DNA of 64,000 nucleotides, from NCBI RefSeq assembly GCF_008704495.1, contig NZ_CP023699.1, positions 2,666,001 to 2,730,000 of the forward strand, written 5' to 3'. The notes under the pieces were generated by a model that worked only from the letters and a program-made list of their open reading frames with translations, searched no databases and was not told the DNA's origin. The DNA comes from Streptomyces kanamyceticus. Its GTDB lineage: Bacteria > Actinomycetota > Actinomycetes > Streptomycetales > Streptomycetaceae. Positions 57,950 through 64,000 of the stretch are shown in pieces. How positions within the stretch are numbered: the stretch's first letter is position 1; every line of letters starts with the position of its first letter. A program made the position numbers and the translations under genes.

Positions 57950-58672
57950 TTAAGGCCGCGCGGCCTTACGCGCTTCCTCTTCCTTCTCCGCCGCTTCCAT
58001 CTCAGCGAAGACGTCAATCGGCGGCGGCGCCTTCGCCAGGAAGACCCAGGTCAGATAGACGGCGAGCAGGAACGGCGGGATCTTCAGGGCGACCAGGACC
58101 CAGCCGAACTGCGTGGTGTCCCCCCACCAGTAGAGCGGGAAGAGGATCGCGCACTTGGCGAGCAGGATCAGGCCCCAGGCCCAGCTGGCCTTGGCGTACG
58201 CCTTCTTGCGGCCCGGATTGCGGGTCCGCCAGGAGAGGTTCTCCTTGAAGACCGGGCCCAGGATCAGGCCGATCAGCGGGGCGCCCGCGAGGGTCGTGAT
58301 GATGTACGCCAGGGCGAGGCCCAGCGTGTAGAGCATGCCGGGCAGGTAGAAGTCCTTCGCGTTGCCGGTCATCATCGCGAAGACCACACCGAAGGCCACA
58401 CCGAAGACTCCGCTGAAGGCGTGCTTGACGGTGTCCTTCATGACCAGCCGGACCACGACGAGCACCAGGGACACCGCGAGGGCCGCGATGGCCGACATGT
58501 GCAGGTCCTTGTTGATCGTGAAGATGGTCACGAAGAGCAGGCCGGGTACGACCGTCTCCACCATGCCCCGCACGCCGCCGAATGCCTCGAAGAGCGCGGC
58601 TTCGGTCACGGCCCTGGAATCGGCGTCCTGATCCGTGTTTCCCTGGTCCGTCGGCTTGTCGAGGGACGTCAC
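57950..58672 (-). CDS. DUF3159 family membrane protein
   Basis: 240 residues with about six transmembrane helices starting at 'VPGLLFVTIFTINKDLHMSA', and a charged C-terminal tail (EMEAAEKEEEARKAARP). The family is conserved in actinobacteria next to TrkA genes and an OB-fold protein, as here, but its function is not established. It is 3 bp after the OB-fold gene on the same strand, forming a two-gene operon. Confidence 0.9.
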   Translation of the reverse strand: MTSLDKPTDQGNTDQDADSRAVTEAALFEAFGGVRGMVETVVPGLLFVTIFTINKDLHMSAIAALAVSLVLVVVRLVMKDTVKHAFSGVFGVAFGVVFAMMTGNAKDFYLPGMLYTLGLALAYIITTLAGAPLIGLILGPVFKENLSWRTRNPGRKKAYAKASWAWGLILLAKCAILFPLYWWGDTTQFGWVLVALKIPPFLLAVYLTWVFLAKAPPPIDVFAEMEAAEKEEEARKAARP

Positions 58673-58675
58673 CGG

Positions 58676-59074
58676 CTACTCCCGTCCGAGGGGTCTGAGT
58701 TCGTACTTCGGGTTGAAGAGCACCCGGCGGCCCCTGCTCATCGAGATCCGGCCGGACGCGATCAGCTTGCGCCCCGGTTCGATCCCCACGATGGAGCGCC
58801 TGCCGAGCCACACCACGTCCAGCGCCGCCGAACCGTCGAAGAGCTCGGCCTCCAGGGCCGGGACTCCGGCGCGTGGCCGCAGGGTGACCGTGCGCAAGGT
58901 ACCAGTAACGGTGACGATCTGGCGGTCGTGGCAGTCGCCGATGCGGACGCATCCCGCCGTCTCGGCGTCCTCACGCAGCTCCTCCGACTCCAGGTCCTCC
59001 TGGGAGGAGGACAGCCGGTCGAGCATGCGCCGGAAACGGCCTGCCGGCTTTTCGGAACCAGGAACAGCACTCAT
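58676..59074 (-). CDS. OB-fold nucleic-acid-binding domain protein
   Basis: 132 residues: an acidic helical N-terminus (LSSSQEDLESEELREDAE), then one OB-fold of the tRNA-anticodon/RecG-like type ('RQIVTVTGTLRTVTLRPRAG', 'ALDVVWLGRRSIVGIEPGRK'). Conserved neighbour of DUF3159; partner nucleic acid unknown. Confidence 0.85.
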   Translation of the reverse strand: MSAVPGSEKPAGRFRRMLDRLSSSQEDLESEELREDAETAGCVRIGDCHDRQIVTVTGTLRTVTLRPRAGVPALEAELFDGSAALDVVWLGRRSIVGIEPGRKLIASGRISMSRGRRVLFNPKYELRPLGRE

Positions 59075-59180
59075 AACAGAAGCGTACCGGGGGACGTGGA
59101 CACAGCGGCATGGGGTGCGCTCATCTGTGCTTATGCCCGCTCAGTACCCGTTCCGGCGGTCGCTGAAGCCAGCAATCCGG

Positions 59181-59864
59181 TCACTTCTCGAAGCGGTAGC
59201 CCATCCCCGGTTCGGTGATGAAGTGCCGCGGGTGCGCGGGGTCCGTCTCCAGCTTGCGGCGCAGCTGTGCCATGTAGACGCGCAGGTAGTTCGTCTCCGT
59301 GCCGTACGAGGGGCCCCAGACCTCCTGGAGCAGCTGCTTCTGGCTGACCAGGCGGCCCGTGTTGCGGACCAGGACCTCCAGGAGGTGCCACTCCGTGGGG
59401 GTCAGGCGCACGTCGCGGCCGCCCCTGTTGACCTTCTTGGCGGCCAGGTCGACGGTGAAGTCCTCGGTGTCCACCATGACGTCGTCGTCGCCGGAGCCGG
59501 TGGGCTCGGCCCTGCGGACGGCGGCGCGCAGCCGGGCGAGGAGCTCGTCCATGCCGAAGGGCTTGGTGACGTAGTCGTCCGCGCCCGCGTCCAGCGCCTC
59601 GACCTTCTCGTCCGAGCTGTGCCGGGCGGAGAGGACGAGGATCGGCACGCGCGTCCAGCCGCGCAGGCCCCTGATGACCTCCACGCCGTCCATGTCGGGC
59701 AGACCGAGGTCGAGCACGATCACGTCGGGGTGGCGGGCCGCGGCGAGCTGCAGCGCCGTCGCGCCGTCGGGGGCCGCGTCCACCTCGTACTTGCGCGCCT
59801 TCAGGTTGATCACGAGGGCGCGTACGATCTGCGGCTCGTCGTCGACCACGAGCACCCGGGTCAT
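59181..59864 (-). CDS. kdpE: KdpE-like response regulator
   Basis: 227 residues. The OmpR-type receiver (VLVVDDEPQIVRALVINLKA) has phospho-acceptor Asp in 'DVIVLDLGLPDMDG', and the C-terminal winged helix shows 'RLTPTEWHLLEVLVRNTGRL' and 'WGPSYGTETNYLRVYMAQLR'. Located 44 bp downstream of the KdpD-like kinase, it would activate K+ transport genes at low K+. ATG 59864 begins at MTRVLVVDDE; the 16 upstream in-frame codons are not conserved-looking. Confidence 0.9.
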   Translation of the reverse strand: MTRVLVVDDEPQIVRALVINLKARKYEVDAAPDGATALQLAAARHPDVIVLDLGLPDMDGVEVIRGLRGWTRVPILVLSARHSSDEKVEALDAGADDYVTKPFGMDELLARLRAAVRRAEPTGSGDDDVMVDTEDFTVDLAAKKVNRGGRDVRLTPTEWHLLEVLVRNTGRLVSQKQLLQEVWGPSYGTETNYLRVYMAQLRRKLETDPAHPRHFITEPGMGYRFEK

Positions 59865-59908
59865 GCGTACCTGCCTTTCCGGCTTCTGGAGCTGGGCCTG
59901 GTCCCGGG

Positions 59909-62455
59909 TCACGAGGTGACCTGGGCGGAGAGATCGGGGCGGACCGGCGGCCGTCCGGCCGCCGCCCGCAGGGTGAGGACCATGGTGAGGCCGCCGCCCG
60001 GGGTGTCCTCGGCGGTGAGCGTGCCGCCCATCGCCTCGACGAAGCCGCGGGCGACCGCGAGGCCCAGGCCCACGCCCGCACCGCGCGGAGCGTCACCGTA
60101 GCGCTGGAACGGCGCGAAGATGCGGTCCTTGGCGGTATCGGGGACGCCGGGGCCGCGGTCCACCACGCGGACCTCCACGCGCTCGCCCAGGGCGCTCGCG
60201 GAGACCTTCACGGGCTCGCCGTGGGGGGCGTACTTCACGGCGTTCTCGACGATGTTGGCGACCGCGCGCTCCAGGAGGCCCTTGTCGACGGCGACCATCG
60301 GCAGCGTCTCGGGGATGTCGAGTTCCGCGCTGCCGTCGGGTACGCCGCCGAGCGCCATCGGCACGACCTCGTCGAGGTCGATCTCGCGGATGAGCGGGGT
60401 GACGGTGCCGGTCTGCAGGCGGGACATGTCCAGGAGGTTGCCGACCAGGTGTTCCAGGCGGTCGGCGCCGTCCTCGATGCCCTCCAGGAGTTCCGCCTCG
60501 TCCTCCTCGGACCATTCGACGTCGTCGGAACGCAGCGAGGACACGGCGGCCTTGATGCCCGCGAGCGGCGTACGCAGGTCGTGGCTGACGGCGGCGAGCA
60601 GCGCGGTGCGGATGCGATTGCCCTCGGCGAGCGCGCGGGCCTGGTCGGCCTCGGACTGCAGGCGCTTGCGGTCCAGGACGACGGCGGCCTGCGCGGCGAA
60701 CGCGGCGAGGACGCGGCGGTCCTCCGCGGGCAGCACCCGGCCCGAGAGCGCGAGGGCCATGTGGTCACCGACGGGCATGTCCACGTCGGCGTCCTCGGGC
60801 CGGACCATCGGACGGCCGTCGCCGACGCTGCCCGCGCAGGTCCAGGGGTCGGTGTCCCCCGCGCGCTCCAGGAGGGCGACGGACTCCATGGCGAAGGTCT
60901 CGCGGACCCGTTCCAGGAGGGCCTCCAGGCTGGTCTCGCCGCGCAGCACGCTGCCCGCGAGGAACGACAGTATTTCCGATTCGGCGCGCAGCCTGGCCGC
61001 CTGATGGGTGCGCCGGGCCGCGAGGTCCACGACGGAGGCCACCGACACCGCGACGCCCACGAAGACGGCGATGGCGACGATGTTCTTGTTGTTGGAGACC
61101 GTCCACAGGTGCAGCGGCGGTGTGAAGTAGTAGTTGAGGAGCAGCGAGCCGAACGCCGCCGAGGCCAGGGCCGGGAGCAGGCCGCCGACCAGCGCGGCCG
61201 CCACGGTCAGCGTCAGGAACAGCAGCATGTCGTTGGCGAGACCGAGGTCGGCGTCGATGTTGGTGAGCAGCACCGTCAGGAGGCTCGGGCCGCCGACGCC
61301 TACCAGCCAGCCCCAGATGATCCGGGAGCGGCCGAGCCGCGCGCCGCGCGCGACGGGCAGGCCGCGCCCCTTGGCCACCTCGCCGTGCGTGACGATGTGG
61401 ACGTCGAGGTCGGGTCCCGATTCGCGGGCGACGGTCGCGCCGACGCCGGGCCCGAAGACGTACTGCCAGGTCTTGCGGCGCGAGGAGCCGAGGACGATCT
61501 GGGTGGCGTTGACGCCGCGCGCGAAGTCGAGGAGCGCGGCCGGTATGTCGTCGCCGATGACGTGGTGGAAGGTGCCGCCGAGGTCTTCGACGAGGGTGCG
61601 CTGGAGCGCGAGCTCCTTGGGCGACGCGGCGGTCAGGCCGTCGCTGCGGGCTATGTAGACGGCGAGGATCTCGCTGCCCGAGCCCTTGGCGGCCATGCGG
61701 GACGCGCGTCTTATCAGCGTGCGGCCCTCGGGCCCGCCGGTCAGGCCCACGACGATGCGCTCGCGGGCCTGCCAGGTGGAGCGGATGTTGTGCTCGCCCC
61801 GGTATTGCTGGAGGTACTCGTCCACGCGGTCGGCGACCCAGAGCAGCGCGAGTTCGCGCAGGGCGGTGAGGTTGCCCGGCCGGAAGTAGTTGGAGAGGGA
61901 GGCGTCGATGCGGTCCGGCTTGTAGATGTTGCCGTGCGCCATGCGGCGGCGCAGCGCCTGGGGCGACATGTCGACCAGCTCGATCTGGTCGGCGCGGCGC
62001 ACCACCTCGTCGGGCACCGTCTCGCGCTGTCGTACGCCGGTGATGGACTCCACGACGTCGCCGAGGGACTCCAGGTGCTGGATGTTCACGGTGGAGACGA
62101 CGTCGATGCCCGCCTGGAGGAGCTCCTCCACGTCCTGCCAGCGCTTGGCGTTGCGCGATCCGGGGACGTTGGTGTGGGCGAGCTCGTCGACCAGGGCGAC
62201 GGCGGGGGCGCGCTCCAGGACCGCGTCCACGTCCATCTCGGTGAACGCCGTGCCCCGGTACTCCAGGTCCTTGCGGGTCACCTGCTCCAGGCCGTGCAGC
62301 ATCACCTCGGTGCGCGGCCTGTCGTGGTGCTCCACGAACGCGACCACGCAGTCGGTGCCGCGCTCGACACGGCGATGTGCCTCGGAGAGCATCGCGTACG
62401 TCTTGCCGACGCCCGGTGCCGCACCGAGGTATATCCGAAGCTTGCCGCGTGCCAT
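59909..62455 (-). CDS. kdpD: KdpD-like K+ sensor histidine kinase
   Basis: 848 residues with the full KdpD build: an N-terminal KdpD domain with Walker A 'YLGAAPGVGKTYAMLSEAHR' and 'AVALVDELAHTNVPGSRNAK', a USP-like domain (~245-370), four transmembrane helices (DUF4118), a GAF-like region, then HisKA (AAVSHDLRTPLAGIKAAVSS) and HATPase ('NIVENAVKYAPHGEPV', DRGPGVP, GVGLGLAVARGF). ATG 62455 begins MARGKLRIYLG. The kdpFABC pump genes are not next to it in this window. Confidence 0.93.
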   Translation of the reverse strand: MARGKLRIYLGAAPGVGKTYAMLSEAHRRVERGTDCVVAFVEHHDRPRTEVMLHGLEQVTRKDLEYRGTAFTEMDVDAVLERAPAVALVDELAHTNVPGSRNAKRWQDVEELLQAGIDVVSTVNIQHLESLGDVVESITGVRQRETVPDEVVRRADQIELVDMSPQALRRRMAHGNIYKPDRIDASLSNYFRPGNLTALRELALLWVADRVDEYLQQYRGEHNIRSTWQARERIVVGLTGGPEGRTLIRRASRMAAKGSGSEILAVYIARSDGLTAASPKELALQRTLVEDLGGTFHHVIGDDIPAALLDFARGVNATQIVLGSSRRKTWQYVFGPGVGATVARESGPDLDVHIVTHGEVAKGRGLPVARGARLGRSRIIWGWLVGVGGPSLLTVLLTNIDADLGLANDMLLFLTLTVAAALVGGLLPALASAAFGSLLLNYYFTPPLHLWTVSNNKNIVAIAVFVGVAVSVASVVDLAARRTHQAARLRAESEILSFLAGSVLRGETSLEALLERVRETFAMESVALLERAGDTDPWTCAGSVGDGRPMVRPEDADVDMPVGDHMALALSGRVLPAEDRRVLAAFAAQAAVVLDRKRLQSEADQARALAEGNRIRTALLAAVSHDLRTPLAGIKAAVSSLRSDDVEWSEEDEAELLEGIEDGADRLEHLVGNLLDMSRLQTGTVTPLIREIDLDEVVPMALGGVPDGSAELDIPETLPMVAVDKGLLERAVANIVENAVKYAPHGEPVKVSASALGERVEVRVVDRGPGVPDTAKDRIFAPFQRYGDAPRGAGVGLGLAVARGFVEAMGGTLTAEDTPGGGLTMVLTLRAAAGRPPVRPDLSAQVTS

Positions 62456-62603
62456 GGCCCCATTGTCTTCCCGAAACTGCTGTGTACGCAGCGTCGACCT
62501 TACGGCCACCAATTCCGGCATTACGGACGAGGGGGTACGGGGGCGCGCTCCTTGACATAACCCTGATGCGGGCGGGATGTGGACCTTGTGCGCGCTGTGC
62601 CTG

Positions 62604-63317
62604 CTACGCGTGCAGGGCGGGGGCGGCTCCGTGCTCGACGATCTCGCCGTCGCCCAGTTCGAGCACCCGGTCGGCGAGGCCGAGCAGCGTCGCGTCGTGG
62701 GTGGCGACCAGTGCGGTGACGCCCTCGCTGCGCACGACCGCGCGGAGCAGCTCCATCACCGCGAGCCCCGTCTCCGCGTCGAGCTGCCCGGTGGGCTCGT
62801 CCGCGATCAGCAGCGCGGGCTTGTTCGCGAGGGCGCGGGCGATGGCAACCCGCTGCTGCTGCCCTCCGGAGAGCTCGCCCGGGCGCTGCTCGGCGTGGTC
62901 CGCGAGACCGACGAGGGCGAGGAGCAGGGCGACCCGCTCCTCCCGCTCGCGCGGGTCCGTCCTGCACAGCCGCAGGGGTACGCCGACGTTCTCGGCGGCA
63001 CTGAGGATGGGGATGAGGCCGAAGGACTGGAAGATGAAGCCGACCCGGTCCCTGCGCAGCTCCAGGAGGCCGCTCTCGCCGAGGCTCCCGAGCTCCAGGC
63101 CGTCGACGGTGATCCGGCCCGCGTCGGGGGCGTCGAGCCCGCCGACGAGGTTGAGCAGTGTGGTCTTGCCGGATCCCGAGCGCCCCTTGAGGGCGACGAG
63201 CTCACCGCGCGGCACGCTGAAGGAGACCCCGCGCAACGCGTGCACGGCGGAGGCCCCGCTGCCGTACGTCCGGTGGAGATCCTCCACGACGACCATGTCC
63301 CCGGCGCCCACGACCAC
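62604..63317 (-). CDS. ABC transporter ATP-binding protein (MacB/LolD type)
   Basis: ~237 residues: Walker A 'GRSGSGKTTL', Q-loop 'GFIFQSFGLIP', signature 'LSGGQQQRVAIARAL', Walker B 'ALLIADEPTGQLD' and the H-loop 'ALVATHDA'. GTG 63317 is chosen because AGGGGAG lies 6 nt upstream; ATG 63296 is possible. This subfamily works with FtsX-like permeases, and none is seen immediately upstream or downstream in the window. Confidence 0.88.
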   Translation of the reverse strand: MVVGAGDMVVVEDLHRTYGSGASAVHALRGVSFSVPRGELVALKGRSGSGKTTLLNLVGGLDAPDAGRITVDGLELGSLGESGLLELRRDRVGFIFQSFGLIPILSAAENVGVPLRLCRTDPREREERVALLLALVGLADHAEQRPGELSGGQQQRVAIARALANKPALLIADEPTGQLDAETGLAVMELLRAVVRSEGVTALVATHDATLLGLADRVLELGDGEIVEHGAAPALHA

Positions 63318-63401
63318 TGCACACTCCCCTGGTACGCCCCTGGGTCCGCAGGGGCCGGGCGCCAGTATTGTCACCCGATGCCCGGCCCGACAAGGGCTGG
63401 A

Positions 63402-64000
63402 TCAGCGCGGATTGTCCGCGTGGGTCAGGGTTTCCCAGGCCACGAAGAGGTTGTTGGAGCCCGCCGGGCGGTTGCGTTCGGTGAGCTTCTGGGTATTGCC
63501 CATGGGGTGGCCGAGGCGTCCGGCGAGTGCGTTGTAGCCGATCTCGGTGACCGGTCCGAGGCCCCGCTTGATCGTGCCCTCGCAGAGCGAGGCGGGCGGC
63601 GCCTCGCCCAGTTCGTACTTGGCTTGGAAGCCGAGGCCCTGGCGCAGCCGTTCGCCGACGTCCGTGCCGTAGAGGTCCTGGCCCTGGATGCGGCTGGTCT
63701 CGGCGATGTGCGAGATCGCGGAGAGGCCGTATCCGGTGTGGGTGAAGTCGCGGCAGGTCTCCTGGGTGAGCCCGGTGGTGAACGTCCCCTGGCCCTGCCA
63801 GTACTTGACGATCTTCTCGCGGGTGTCGAGGTTCTGCTTGGGCACGGTCTTCGGCAGCGGCCCGTCGGAGGCGAGATAGACGTAGGCGGCCGTGCGCGTG
63901 CGGAAGGTGGCCATCGCCTTGTCGTAGGACGCCTTGTCCTCCAGGAAGACGGAGATGCCGACGGCGGCCTCCATCATCGACAGCTCCCAGTTGCCGTTGG
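63402..64000 (-). CDS. Alginate lyase-family protein, C-terminal part (truncated by window)
   Basis: The frame is open through the right edge, giving ~199 residues. 'NGNWELSMMEAAVGISVFLE' matches the PL5-like alginate-lyase fold, in which the Asn-His and Trp positions belong to the active-site barrel. 'ETCRDFTHTGYGLSAISHIA' and 'LGPVTEIGYNALAGRLG' are further family-like helices. Such Streptomyces proteins are usually secreted polysaccharide lyases; the signal peptide would be outside the window. Confidence 0.75.
   Translation of the reverse strand, partial: NGNWELSMMEAAVGISVFLEDKASYDKAMATFRTRTAAYVYLASDGPLPKTVPKQNLDTREKIVKYWQGQGTFTTGLTQETCRDFTHTGYGLSAISHIAETSRIQGQDLYGTDVGERLRQGLGFQAKYELGEAPPASLCEGTIKRGLGPVTEIGYNALAGRLGHPMGNTQKLTERNRPAGSNNLFVAWETLTHADNPR

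Noticed and set aside
62560..62585. TTGACATAACC considered as a plus-strand promoter
   Set aside because: No -10 box at suitable spacing and no plus-strand gene downstream.

Overview
The window is high-GC actinobacterial DNA, almost certainly from a Streptomyces chromosome. The evidence is the strong G/C third-position bias, many GTG starts and 4-bp start/stop overlaps, and the gene families present: SARP/AfsR regulators, CGNR zinc-finger and XRE/MmyB regulators, DUF3159, paired TrkA proteins and KdpDE. A dispersed repeat with the core GGGGAACTGCGCG, common in Streptomyces intergenic DNA, occurs three times. No rRNA, tRNA, CRISPR array, transposase or integrase was recognised.

Layout. 1-13.5 kb is an accessory oxidoreductase/regulator region: a partial molybdopterin oxidoreductase, a TetX-like monooxygenase, MFS efflux with a CGNR regulator, XRE regulators next to aldo/keto and short-chain reductases, and a three-gene GMC dehydrogenase operon with a LysR gene. 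At about 13.6 kb two truncated genes abut, a reductase C-terminus and a histidine kinase that has lost its start. 15.8-19.2 kb holds a lipoprotein and an AfsR-type regulator. 19.4-25.3 kb is an acyl-CoA catabolic cluster with two dissimilar acyl-CoA dehydrogenases, two class III CoA-transferases and an IclR regulator.

25.36-30.47 kb is a compact 5-kb defence island: a VapBC-like toxin-antitoxin pair and a 1154-residue restriction-modification protein with weaker codon bias. It is bounded by ~124-bp direct repeats of about 90% identity. The right repeat is the 3' end of an intact TrmA/RumA-type RNA methyltransferase gene; the left is a detached duplicate of that 3' end. No integrase lies inside, so the island looks like an immobile or trans-mobilised integrative element.

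30.4-34 kb and 56.4-62.5 kb read as one housekeeping block (RNA methyltransferase, APC permease; then two TrkA, DUF3159, OB-fold, KdpE, KdpD). About 22 kb lies between them: an MMPL/ArsR cassette (34.0-37.6 kb) and a probable specialised-metabolite gene cluster (37.7-56.1 kb).

The metabolite cluster has no NRPS or PKS. It combines a B12-dependent glutamate-mutase pair, a PLP decarboxylase, a class III aminotransferase, a membrane desaturase, an ornithine-cyclodeaminase-like enzyme, two ATP-grasp ligases (RimK-like and PGM1-like), an asparaginyl-tRNA-synthetase-like ligase, a flavoprotein oxidase, EamA and MFS exporters, a YbaK-type deacylase and a SARP activator. Two near-identical sites upstream of its two biosynthetic operons carry three pentamers at an exact 11-bp period, the geometry of SARP operators. 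I infer a 3-methylaspartate-derived, ATP-grasp-assembled small molecule or peptide; the product is unknown.

A further theme is short in-frame tandem repeats at the 5' ends of several genes, suggesting replication-slippage variation at protein N-termini in this strain.
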